IMG/VR virus record: IMGVR_UViG_3300044568_004231
Coordinates: 1-22,327 of that record
Reading direction: 5' to 3' (one strand)
Length of the DNA: 22,327 nucleotides
Origin: a virus
Shown: positions 1-6,443 of the stretch, in pieces
How positions within the stretch are numbered: the stretch's first letter is position 1
Layout: every line of letters starts with the position of its first letter
The notes under the pieces: generated by a model
The model's database searches: none
Told to the model about the DNA's origin: nothing
The model's input: only the letters and a program-made list of their open reading frames with translations
Made by a program: the position numbers and the translations under genes

Positions 1-355
1 TTCTAAATATTCTAAATATTCTTCTGCTGAATCTGTTGCTGGTGGTCCACTGTTGCAGTGCTTTTTTTAATAATTTTACTTCGGTCTCTGTGACTTCGTC
101 CTTGAACACAAGATCAAATGGCGTTTCGTTTTCTTCGTTGCTCTGTGTACAAAATTCTGCAAGGATGTCCAGTGCTGCATTGATCTCAGAATCTGTGTCC
201 ATCTGGTCATATTGAAAATATCTCTGCACTCTGTTTGGATGTCCTGTGTACACATCGGGTAGATAACTTGAATAATTTCTTTTTGCGAAATTAGGCACTT
301 TATCTCCGCTTATGGGCGATCCTTGTGGTTCTTTGAAATATTTTTTCCAGCTCAT
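1..355 (-). CDS. 20: Portal vertex protein, gp20-like (5' part only)
   Basis: This is the N-terminal 118 residues of a gene that runs off the left edge; it starts at ATG 353-355 and reads MSWKKYFKEPQGSP. The stretch with YFQYDQMDTDSEINAALDIL (about residues 47-66) followed by AEFCTQSNEEN matches the 'D-x-D-x-x-I-x-x-A-L-D-I-x-A-E' block of the T4 gp20 portal family. The portal forms the dodecameric ring at the capsid vertex through which DNA is packaged and to which the neck attaches. It lies 13 nt downstream of the tape-measure-like gene on the same strand and is probably co-transcribed from the minus-strand late promoter at 2644-2651. No strong Shine-Dalgarno is visible. The family call is from remembered motifs; the rest of the protein is outside the window. 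Confidence 0.85.
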   Translation of the reverse strand, partial: MSWKKYFKEPQGSPISGDKVPNFAKRNYSSYLPDVYTGHPNRVQRYFQYDQMDTDSEINAALDILAEFCTQSNEENETPFDLVFKDEVTETEVKLLKKALQQWTTSNRFSRRIFRIFR

Positions 356-368
356 ATTCTATTACTCA

Positions 369-2582
369 TTATACTATAGAAGGCCCCACTTTATCAACCA
401 TTTGATATGTTTTTTTGGTATTCTTCTCTGTAGCCATTGCTATTGCTACTTGCTTATTTAATAGAGCATTGGTATCTTTGGTAGCTTCTAATAGCTGTTT
501 GGCTGTTTGGTTATATTCCATCATGTATTGAGTTTGCCCAGCATCGGGTGCAGCTTTGTTATATTCACTGGTTTCTTGAGGACTTAGCACTCTCTCTCCT
601 GCGTGTACTTTTAGATTAGTAGTTTTGGGTTCAAATGGTAAACCTATTTCTCCCAGAGTTCCGCTAGCCCTGCTAACAGGGTGTACTTTGCCACTGTAAT
701 CGGCCTGTCCGGCCATGGACATTAATCCCCCTGCCACTGCTCCTACAGCAGTGCCGATTGGTCCAAATATGGATCCTACTGCGGCTCCGGTCAGCGCTCC
801 GGATAACACTCCTAATCCTTTTCCAATTTCGGTTTCTGGTCCTGCTAGGTTTGATCCCACCCCAGCGACCAGTCCGCCCACACCGTAACCCGCCATGGGC
901 GATTTGATAAAAGATTTGCCTGCCTGTTTGGCCGCGCCTCCCATGCCGCCGAACATGTTGGCTCCTCCTGCCATGTTGGCCTGCTTCAGTGCCATGAATG
1001 TGCCCGCGTACACCACTCCTATCTGTGTGGCCTTGTCTAGAATGTAACTGGATAATTTTGTTCCCACATAAAGCAATGCTTTGGTAGCAGGACTCATGGA
1101 ATTTATGGTTGCTGCCAACATTTGCACTCCTATGTTTGTGCCTTCAATGCCTTTACCCAATGTTCCACCCAGATAGGCAAAAAATCCAGTTTCAATAGAT
1201 TGGAAGCTGGCGCTGAGTGTTTTTGAAGCATTTTCAAATTGGGTCAATGAATTGGTCAGTGAGCTCTGTCGTTTTAGTGCTTCTGCAGATACTGAGTCAA
1301 GGTTCATCTGAGCAGTGGCAAATCTATTAACTCCACCAAGCAGTTTATCCACAAACGGTATCACGCCATAGTCCGCAAGATCTCCAAAAGTTTTCTTACT
1401 TGATTTGGCTTCATCCTGCATCATCCTTAGAGCTGTGGCAGTGTCGATCTGTCCGCTAGTTAATTGTTTTACTATGGCTCCAGACCCTCTCATGGTCATC
1501 ACTAATTCTTCGGCGGCTTTTGTGGTAGGCACTCCTTGGCTGGCAATTAAATCCAACAATCCGGTCTTAAGTTCTGGCGCAAAACTGGTTACACCTGCAG
1601 CGAAAGACTGTAGTCTAAGCTGTGTCTCTTTGGTCTGCTTGCTCATGAATGACATAAAATTAGTCTGCGTCATCTGAGCTTGCAATTCTTTTGTCAGCGC
1701 TTGTCGACTCTGGCCTGTGAGTTTGGACAATTTGTCCATCTCTACAACTAATTCTCTTGCAGCAGCCTGCTGAGTTTTGGTATCTCTAATATCGATACTG
1801 CCAGTCAAACGTGATATGTTCAGTGTGGTCAACAGTGCTTCGTTTAGATCGTCCACAGTCAATCCCAGCGGTGCTAGATATTCTATGTTGGCAGTTCTAA
1901 ATTCTTTAGACAGCCTGCTAAAATTAGTGGCTCCTAGAGTGGTGCTGCCATACAGCGCTGACAGACTCTGACTGTTGTCTTTGATCAGTTTCGTAAAATC
2001 TTCTATGGGCAATCCTGCTGCGGCTGCTGTCTCTCTTAATTTTACTAGATCCTGTCCAAATGCTGCTCCCACGTTGCTCAGAGTTCTATAGATATCTACG
2101 TTGCTCTGCAGGCTGGAACCTATGCCAACAACCACATCGCCAAATCCGCCTAGTCTTCCTTTGAATACTGATGTATACTCGTCAATCTTGCCAGATCCTT
2201 TATGGGCAGCTGATCCAAATGCTTTTACGAACTCTGTGGCTTTCTTGTGTTTTTCTGCTGCTTCTGTGGCTGCTGCAGAACTTAATCCAGCTGCTCTGTA
2301 TGATTGATAAAAGCCCTTTTCTAATTTTTCTGACGCCTCTAACAAATCCAACTGTTTCTTAGTTCCTTTATCAACAGCATTGTTAAAATCTTCTAAATCT
2401 TTTTCTGACATTTTCAACATCAATGCGTGTTTTTTTAACTCTGTATTGATGTTGCGTATCTGTGCTGGGTTTAAATTACCTTTTTTCAGCTCTTCGGTTA
2501 GATCTTTTATGATTTTTTTGTTCGTCTCTTGATTGCTCTTCGCTGAAGCTTCCAGTATCTTCTTAATATCCTGCTCGTCCAT
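369..2582 (-). CDS. Tail tape-measure-like structural protein
   Basis: A 737-residue protein that probably spans the tail tube lumen and sets tail length. Residues 1-100 are charged and helical (likely coiled coil). The middle is long and Ala/Leu/Thr-rich with few cysteines. About residues 563-630 form a Gly/Ala-rich hydrophobic stretch (GAAVGSIFGPIGTAVGAVAG), like the membrane-active segment of tape measures. It is followed near residue 657 by LKVHAGERVLSPQE, a motif seen near the C-terminus of many tape measure proteins. It starts at ATG 2582, with a GGGG-type weak ribosome site about 11 nt upstream and a late promoter box at 2644-2651. T4's own tape measure is gp29 (590 aa); direct homology to gp29 is not evident, so the call rests on composition, motif and its place opposite a gp26-type assembly gene. 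An alternative is another large virion protein. Confidence 0.65.
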   Translation of the reverse strand: MDEQDIKKILEASAKSNQETNKKIIKDLTEELKKGNLNPAQIRNINTELKKHALMLKMSEKDLEDFNNAVDKGTKKQLDLLEASEKLEKGFYQSYRAAGLSSAAATEAAEKHKKATEFVKAFGSAAHKGSGKIDEYTSVFKGRLGGFGDVVVGIGSSLQSNVDIYRTLSNVGAAFGQDLVKLRETAAAAGLPIEDFTKLIKDNSQSLSALYGSTTLGATNFSRLSKEFRTANIEYLAPLGLTVDDLNEALLTTLNISRLTGSIDIRDTKTQQAAARELVVEMDKLSKLTGQSRQALTKELQAQMTQTNFMSFMSKQTKETQLRLQSFAAGVTSFAPELKTGLLDLIASQGVPTTKAAEELVMTMRGSGAIVKQLTSGQIDTATALRMMQDEAKSSKKTFGDLADYGVIPFVDKLLGGVNRFATAQMNLDSVSAEALKRQSSLTNSLTQFENASKTLSASFQSIETGFFAYLGGTLGKGIEGTNIGVQMLAATINSMSPATKALLYVGTKLSSYILDKATQIGVVYAGTFMALKQANMAGGANMFGGMGGAAKQAGKSFIKSPMAGYGVGGLVAGVGSNLAGPETEIGKGLGVLSGALTGAAVGSIFGPIGTAVGAVAGGLMSMAGQADYSGKVHPVSRASGTLGEIGLPFEPKTTNLKVHAGERVLSPQETSEYNKAAPDAGQTQYMMEYNQTAKQLLEATKDTNALLNKQVAIAMATEKNTKKTYQMVDKVGPSIV

Positions 2583-2609
2583 GCTTTAAAAACCCCTAAA
2601 ATATGCCCA

Positions 2610-2617
2610 TATAAATA
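2610..2617 (+). promoter_or_regulatory. T4-type late promoter box TATAAATA
   Basis: A perfect match to the T4 late promoter -10 octamer, 45 nt before the gp26-like start codon. In T4 this box is read by host RNA polymerase carrying gp55; a gp55 homologue is encoded at 11715-12641. It faces away from the box at 2644-2651. Confidence 0.7.
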
Positions 2618-2643
2618 TAGACAGGCACATATATTATAGTGTA

Positions 2644-2651
2644 TATTTATA
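2644..2651 (-). promoter_or_regulatory. T4-type late promoter box TATAAATA
   Basis: The plus strand reads TATTTATA, giving TATAAATA on the minus strand, 62 nt upstream of the tape-measure-like start. With the box at 2610-2617 it forms a back-to-back late promoter pair, so both flanking structural genes are expected to be late. Confidence 0.65.
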
Positions 2652-2661
2652 GAATACAAAA

Positions 2662-3519
2662 ATGACAGAAAACACAAACCCGTTAAAACGCTACTATAGA
2701 CAACCGCAAATCAGCATACAGTTGCCGAGTAGAGAGCGATATTACCCTAATGACGTGGTACAAAAAACCACCACAAGAGAACATCCTGTGTTGCCCATGA
2801 CTGCCATGGATGAATTGGCATTCCGCACACCAGACAGCATGATGAACGGACAAGCATCTGTTGACGTAATCAAAAGTTGTATTCCTACTATTTTAGATCC
2901 ATGGAAACTGGTGAATTATGATATCGACACAGTGCTGATTGCTATCAGAATTGCGAGCTATGGAGAGACCATGGACATAACTTCTACAGCACCTGGCACT
3001 AATGAATCTGTTAATCACACAGTTAACCTGCCACAGATGTTGGAGCAGATAAGAAAAGATGCAATTACAGATCAATGCACACTGCAAGACGGGTTGACCA
3101 TACAGGTCAGTCCTCTCACTTATAGACAGATCACAGAATCACAATTAAAAACATTTGAGCAACAGAGAATCTATGCACAGGTGTCGCAGAGTCAAATGAC
3201 AGCAGAAGAAAAAACTCGAAGATTTACAGAAAGTTTTCGAATATTGAGTGAGCTCAACATGAGTTTATTGATTAGTAATATAGAAAAAATTACTTTGCCG
3301 TCTGGAGAATCAGTTAATGACAAAGAACAAATTAAACAGTTCATTCAAAATGCTGATGCAAAAACTATTAAGGAATTAGAAAATAAATTGGCCGACATTA
3401 GACAGCAGGGTTCTATCAAACCGGTTAAAATCAAAGCCACTGAAGAGCAAATCAAAGCAGGGGCACCTGCCACATACGAAGTGCCGATCACTTTTGATAA
3501 CGCAAATTTTTTCGTATAA
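2662..3519 (+). CDS. 26: Baseplate hub / tail assembly protein, gp26 family
   Basis: A 285-residue protein of the T4 baseplate gp26 type. The N-terminal region has IQLPSRERYYP followed by HPVLPMTAMDELAFRTPDSM and then SCIPTILDPWKLVNYDIDTVLIAIRIASYG. This is the layout of the family: 'LPSRG..YP', 'V.PM.A.DE', 'I.NCI.....DLL..DR..LLIA.R...YG'. The C-terminal third is charged and helical. T4 gp26 (208 aa) is needed for hub assembly. The gene follows a late promoter but shows no clear Shine-Dalgarno. Its last codons (AAT TTT TTC GTA TAA) overlap slippery heptamers, and the -1 frame continues into a conserved-looking 3' ORF. The protein may therefore exist both as this short form and as a 360-residue frameshifted form. 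Confidence 0.8.
   Translation: MTENTNPLKRYYRQPQISIQLPSRERYYPNDVVQKTTTREHPVLPMTAMDELAFRTPDSMMNGQASVDVIKSCIPTILDPWKLVNYDIDTVLIAIRIASYGETMDITSTAPGTNESVNHTVNLPQMLEQIRKDAITDQCTLQDGLTIQVSPLTYRQITESQLKTFEQQRIYAQVSQSQMTAEEKTRRFTESFRILSELNMSLLISNIEKITLPSGESVNDKEQIKQFIQNADAKTIKELENKLADIRQQGSIKPVKIKATEEQIKAGAPATYEVPITFDNANFFV
3504..3513 (+). promoter_or_regulatory. Candidate -1 programmed ribosomal frameshift site
   Basis: In the gp26 frame the sequence is GCA AAT TTT TTC GTA TAA. It holds two overlapping canonical X-XXY-YYZ heptamers, A-AAT-TTT (3504-3510) and T-TTT-TTC (3507-3513). The -1 frame is closed by TAA at 3498-3500 and the 0 frame ends at 3517-3519, so the two frames share only about 19 nt, and both heptamers lie in it. 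Slippage at either gives the same junction, ...DNANFF|RIKLL.... No strong downstream stem-loop is obvious by eye. Confidence 0.6.
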
Positions 3520-3743
3520 AACTACTCACACTCTCGGAATCTGACATTATTAAATATTTGAAAGACCTTGACAACGAAGGTAAAAGCATCAAACACGAAT
3601 TATTAAAAATCTGTTGGTACATGCGAGGTGGAGTGACCTACCAAGAAGCTCTGCACATGAGTGCCAATGAAAGATCCATTGTGGCAGATATTGTGAAAGA
3701 CAATCTTGAAACCACTAAAAAAACAGGACAACCATTCTTTTAA
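3513..3743 (+). CDS. C-terminal extension of gp26-like protein made by -1 frameshift (gp51-like position)
   Basis: This open frame contains RIKLLTLSESDIIKYL and later ICWYMRGGVTYQEALHMS and then DNLETTKKTGQPFF. The 'CWYMRGGVSYEEA...M' pattern occurs in a small protein next to gp26 in other marine T4-like phages; I recall this from memory. Between the stop at 3498-3500 and the conserved part there is no ATG or GTG. The only conventional start is TTG 3558, which has no Shine-Dalgarno and would remove residues that read as normal protein. I infer that it is translated as a 76-residue extension of gp26 (360-residue fusion). In T4, gp26 and gp51 are separate hub assembly factors, both needed before the tape measure is built in. 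If frameshifting is wrong, this is a separate 61-residue protein from TTG 3558. Confidence 0.6.
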   Translation, partial: RIKLLTLSESDIIKYLKDLDNEGKSIKHELLKICWYMRGGVTYQEALHMSANERSIVADIVKDNLETTKKTGQPFF

Positions 3744-3746
3744 AAC

Positions 3747-4250
3747 ATGCAAGCCACAGAATACATCACACGCTGGATGAAAGAGTTTGTGGAACAGGAA
3801 CATCCTGTGTTCGCAGGATTACCAGCATGTCCTTATGCTCGCCAGGCTCGATTGTCTGGACGAGTGAGAATGATACACATGACTTCAGCAGAACCTGACA
3901 GCAATTGCTGGCAGCACATCAGCAATACTGATTTTAACAAAACCGATGCACTGGTGCTGATACTAGATCCCAAAAGATGGACTTTAAAGTACACACACGA
4001 CGTGGTAGATCAATTAAACTCAGTGTTCATGCCCAGAGATGTGGTGGTGCTGGAAGATCATCCCAAGCAAAAAGAAGAGATCAATGGAGTGATTGTTAAT
4101 AATGGTCGCTACACTTTATTATTGTGTCAGCGTCTCAGCACACTGAATCGATTCTCAGAAATATTAAAAAAGAAAGGCTACTATGATCAGTGGTCTAAAA
4201 AGAACATCGCCGATGTGGTCACTTGGCGCCTAGGTCAGCAATCTCAGTAA
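3747..4250 (+). CDS. Conserved-looking protein of unknown function with CPYA motif
   Basis: A 167-residue soluble protein that I do not recognise with confidence. It starts at ATG 3747, three bases after the stop of the frameshift ORF, so it is likely co-transcribed with gp26. Near residues 26-34 it has LPACPYARQAR, and later a hydrophobic strand with acidic end (DALVLILDP, about residues 67-75), then VVVLEDHP and RYTLLLCQRLSTLNRF. The alternation of strands and helices suggests a compact alpha/beta domain. The Cys-Pro-Tyr-Ala segment recalls the 'CPYA/CPFA' metal- or thiol-type loops of some small domains, but no active site can be assigned. No signal peptide or membrane segment is seen. Its last 32 nt overlap the convergent gene at 4219-4974. 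Confidence 0.7.
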   Translation: MQATEYITRWMKEFVEQEHPVFAGLPACPYARQARLSGRVRMIHMTSAEPDSNCWQHISNTDFNKTDALVLILDPKRWTLKYTHDVVDQLNSVFMPRDVVVLEDHPKQKEEINGVIVNNGRYTLLLCQRLSTLNRFSEILKKKGYYDQWSKKNIADVVTWRLGQQSQ

Positions 4251-4974
4251 TCTCACTGTCTCTACGGCAGGCCTGTTTGTACTGCTCGGCATTCTTGCTC
4301 CACTTCTGTCCGGTCCACCACTGGAATCCTGGAATTGAACTCTTGTAAATGGAACTCTTCTCATAGCCTGGTCCCAGGTAGAGATAGCGACAGTGTTTGC
4401 TCAAGGCCCATTCCATTTCCATCTCCAGCGTGATCATGCCAATGTCTTCTGTGCTGCAGTGCATGTGAGTTTCGATGCCGGTGAGATACTGCACATCATC
4501 ATCAAAATTTTCATCGTGTATGTCCTGTTCCCAACGATACTTTTTAATTTTTGTGAAGCCGATCATGTTGCTGACATCGTCGATGTAGTACACCAGGAAA
4601 CTGTCTCGCTGATGTATGTGTCGCAGTGGATTATAGAGATCGCGATAGCCTTTTTTCTTTAGGAAATCATGATAGAGAGTCTCCATGCCGGTCAACTTCA
4701 ACATGCCGTGCAGGGGTCGTATCTCCAGCATCTCGATGGTTTTTCCACCGACTTCGCGGCGCCGCGGTTTTTTTACAGCACCGGATCGCAATTCCACTCG
4801 AGTGCTGCGCGACTGATACCAGCATTCATGGCCCTGATAGGGCACATCATCTGCCAACCATCCCTGCTCCATGGGATCGTCTTCCTCATTGCCATCTAGA
4901 TATGCACGCAACTTAAAATGTTGAAAATCCTGCTGTTCCTGTTTGCCGGTGATGTGATCGAATATCAATTCCAT
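4219..4974 (-). CDS. Arginyltransferase/GNAT-like protein
   Basis: A 251-residue protein. The central and C-terminal parts look like an N-acetyltransferase (GNAT)-fold domain of the arginyl-/leucyl-tRNA-protein transferase type. SFLVYYIDDVSNMIGFTKIKKY resembles the core strand, a long helix follows (GMITLEMEMEWALSKHCRYLYLG), and near residues 198-221 comes YLGPGYEKSSIYKSSIPGFQ then WWTGQKWS. This is the order of the ATE-type ending 'YYLGYW...M.YK..F.P.E...G.W'. Similar proteins occur in marine T4-like phages. If active, it could transfer an amino acid or acyl group onto a host or phage protein; substrate and activity are not visible. It starts at ATG 4974 without a clear Shine-Dalgarno. The first 62 nt overlap the preceding small ORF, and the end overlaps the plus-strand gene. 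Confidence 0.55.
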   Translation of the reverse strand: MELIFDHITGKQEQQDFQHFKLRAYLDGNEEDDPMEQGWLADDVPYQGHECWYQSRSTRVELRSGAVKKPRRREVGGKTIEMLEIRPLHGMLKLTGMETLYHDFLKKKGYRDLYNPLRHIHQRDSFLVYYIDDVSNMIGFTKIKKYRWEQDIHDENFDDDVQYLTGIETHMHCSTEDIGMITLEMEMEWALSKHCRYLYLGPGYEKSSIYKSSIPGFQWWTGQKWSKNAEQYKQACRRDSEITEIADLGAK

Positions 4975-5221
4975 GTGTGATATTTAAACAGTCTGATAGA
5001 TGTGCTCTGCACATCTGAAACTTCGCTTGCGCTCGTTTCGTTTTCTCTAATATGGAGTTAAGCATGTTGCGTAGCAACTTGCGTCGTATGTGGTAGATGA
5101 GCAGTCGTAATTCAGCTGTTTCCAGCTGAATGAACTTGAACTGACGCATGTGGTGAGTTCGCAGTCTCCATACATCGCTGCTGTCGCCGGGCGGTTGTGC
5201 TGTACCCGTTAGCTCATTCAT
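4913..5221 (-). CDS. Small basic helical protein, unknown
   Basis: A 102-residue ORF rich in Arg, Leu and Gln. Residues 26-75 form an amphipathic helix-like stretch (FIQLETAELRLLIYHIRRKL), probably coiled coil. I do not recognise the family. Its ATG overlaps the stop of the tiny upstream ORF (TAATG at 5219-5223), suggesting translational coupling. It overlaps the ATE-like gene by 62 nt, which is long for phage genes, so either that gene starts later or the C-terminal part of this ORF is dispensable. It reads as plausible protein up to about residue 80. Confidence 0.45.
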   Translation of the reverse strand: MNELTGTAQPPGDSSDVWRLRTHHMRQFKFIQLETAELRLLIYHIRRKLLRNMLNSILEKTKRAQAKFQMCRAHLSDCLNITHGIDIRSHHRQTGTAGFSTF

Positions 5222-5301
5222 TACAACGCGAATCCATATAATCTCTGTATGATAATCTTATAAGGATCTGGAGTTGGATCTGTTTCCCAGAGCTCCATCA
5301 T
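5221..5301 (-). CDS. Tiny ORF (26 aa) coupled to the next gene
   Basis: It reads MMELWETDPTPDPYKIIIQR and ends YGFAL-stop. The Asp/Pro-rich start followed by a short amphipathic helix is not random-looking. The ATG pair at 5296-5301 is preceded by a weak AGGCAA. The stop overlaps the ATG of the downstream gene as TAATG. It is too short for a homology-based call. Confidence 0.35.
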   Translation of the reverse strand: MMELWETDPTPDPYKIIIQRLYGFAL

Positions 5302-5454
5302 TTGCCTGTTGCGTCAAGTGATTCGCCGCCTACGTGAATAGGAGTAGTTCACTGTTTTACCAAAGACGCTATAGTGCCTATTGAAATTTTTTTTTGATTT
5401 TAAAGTGCCTGTTTCATGTGTATATAATGTGCGCATATTATTCTGGAGTGATTC
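5302..5454. other. Divergent intergenic region with small inverted repeats
   Basis: No gene is seen. On the plus strand GTGAA (5334-5338) can pair with TTCAC (5348-5352), and alternatively AGTGA (5317-5321) with TCACT (5349-5353). Two copies of a TA-rich element ending in GTGCCT lie at 5370-5382 and 5400-5413. TATAAT occurs at 5423-5428 with no -35 box at normal spacing. This stretch probably holds promoters for both directions, but none can be named with confidence. Confidence 0.3.
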
Positions 5455-5466
5455 TTGAGTTTAAAT

Positions 5467-5904
5467 ATGTACATGCAGTGGATTTACAAAAATGAGCCGG
5501 TGGAACAATTACCAGAAGAGTGTGTGGGGTTCGTTTACATCATTACCAACACAGTGTCTGGCAGAATGTATGTGGGCAAGAAACTAGCTCGATTCAAAAC
5601 TACGCGATATAAAATGCATACGCAAAAAAACGGAAAAAAAATACGCAAAAAAATTCGCGGTGCTGTCGCAAGTGACTGGCAGGAATACTATGGCAGCAGT
5701 GATCAGCTGAACCGAGATGTAGCATTGTTAGGCAGAGATAAATTTCGAAGAGAAATACTTTATTATTGCCGCAGCAAAGCAGAATGCAATTACATTGAAG
5801 CTCGGGAACAGTTTACTCGTAAGGTTTTAGAATCTGATCAATACTACAATGGACACATACGAGTGCGAGTACACGGTTCACTTATTATTGGTAAAGATAT
5901 ATGA
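5467..5904 (+). CDS. GIY-YIG family endonuclease
   Basis: A 145-residue protein from ATG 5467. The GIY-YIG core is visible: GFVYIITN (residues 21-28, the GIY strand) and GRMYVGKK (32-39, the YIG strand). These are followed by a basic loop, WQEYYGSS (71-78) and the helix with ECNYIEAREQF, in which Glu111 is the likely metal-binding acid, and then YYNGH with the usual Asn. T4-like phages carry many such free-standing nucleases, some of them homing enzymes; small phage versions of this type have no separate DNA-binding domain, as here. The start is uncertain. GGAG at 5445-5448 is well spaced for TTG 5455, while family members seem to begin near ATG 5473 (MQWIYK). The stop overlaps the next ATG (ATGA). 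Confidence 0.8.
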   Translation: MYMQWIYKNEPVEQLPEECVGFVYIITNTVSGRMYVGKKLARFKTTRYKMHTQKNGKKIRKKIRGAVASDWQEYYGSSDQLNRDVALLGRDKFRREILYYCRSKAECNYIEAREQFTRKVLESDQYYNGHIRVRVHGSLIIGKDI

Positions 5905-6161
5905 AACAATACGGCACACCTAGAATTATAGGTGAATTAAAGACTGTGAGAGAATACGAAGACGCATTCCAAGCACAAATATTATTTGAAGGGTGGCTTG
6001 CACATTTTCCACATGTGCAAGAATTGTATCTAAAGAATTTATGTGACCTTGCTTTTGAAAAAGACCGTATTGTGGTACGAGCAAAGTTTACTGATAAAGA
6101 ATGGACTGTGTGGTGTTTAAAACATTCAACGCCTGTAGCACGGCGATGGTTCAGCTCATAA
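5901..6161 (+). CDS. Small protein of unknown function
   Basis: An 86-residue ORF whose ATG overlaps the stop of the GIY-YIG gene (ATGA at 5901-5904), so it is translationally coupled to it. It is a mixed alpha/beta protein with aromatic residues (FEGWLAHFPHVQELYLKN; EWTVWCLKHS) and no membrane segment or known motif. The 3' end runs straight into the terminator at 6162-6195. I do not recognise the family. Confidence 0.65.
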   Translation: MKQYGTPRIIGELKTVREYEDAFQAQILFEGWLAHFPHVQELYLKNLCDLAFEKDRIVVRAKFTDKEWTVWCLKHSTPVARRWFSS

Positions 6162-6195
6162 AAAAAGCCTGCACATCTGCATGCACAGGCTTTTT
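6162..6195. terminator. Bidirectional intrinsic terminator
   Basis: AAAAAGCCTG (6162-6171) pairs perfectly with CAGGCTTTTT (6186-6195), a 10-bp stem flanked by A and T runs on either side. The 14-nt interior can form a further short CAT/ATG pairing. It sits between two convergent genes (stops at 6161 and 6214) and can serve both strands. Confidence 0.85.
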
Positions 6196-6213
6196 AAATT
6201 CCGTTATACTAAA

Positions 6214-6405
6214 TTAAGCTGCGTTTTTTTCAGCGTTCTTAGTTTCTTGGATTTCTTTTCTTCTAGCTTTGATCAGCTTGCCAAGTTCTGCTAGAGATTT
6301 TCTAGCTCTTGTTGCTGATGCTTTAATTCCCTTTTCAGTGAATTTTTGGTTCTCTTCAGAGTACGTCTGAATAGCTGCCATTATTGAGTCATGTGTAGTT
6401 GACAT
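6214..6405 (-). CDS. Small basic Hc1/histone H1-like protein
   Basis: A 63-residue protein, Lys/Arg/Ala-rich in its second half (GIKASATRARKSLAELGKLI, then KARRKEIQETKN). This resembles the conserved part of bacterial histone H1-like Hc1 proteins ('NKAAAQRVRT.T..LEK..K.YRKES'). Such proteins bind DNA without sequence specificity and compact it. In a phage it could coat or condense DNA, or it could be a virion or regulatory protein. It has the best ribosome site in the window: AAAGGAG (6414-6420 on the minus strand) 8 nt before the ATG, suggesting strong expression. It is monocistronic and closed by the shared terminator. The family assignment is by eye and tentative. Confidence 0.5.
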   Translation of the reverse strand: MSTTHDSIMAAIQTYSEENQKFTEKGIKASATRARKSLAELGKLIKARRKEIQETKNAEKNAA

Positions 6406-6443
6406 TTTTTATGCTCCTTTGTTAGATGCTAATTAATTAACAT

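Noticed and set aside
2101-2362. Plus-strand ORFs inside the tape-measure-like gene
   Set aside because: Antisense shadows arising from Ala/Thr-rich codons of the real gene.
3558-3743. Stand-alone 61-residue gene from TTG 3558
   Set aside because: No ribosome site, a rare start, and the frame is open and protein-like upstream to the slippery heptamers; kept only as the alternative to the frameshift model.
5302-5454. tRNA gene or CRISPR-like repeat in the intergenic region
   Set aside because: The inverted repeats are only 5 bp; no cloverleaf, no regularly spaced repeats.
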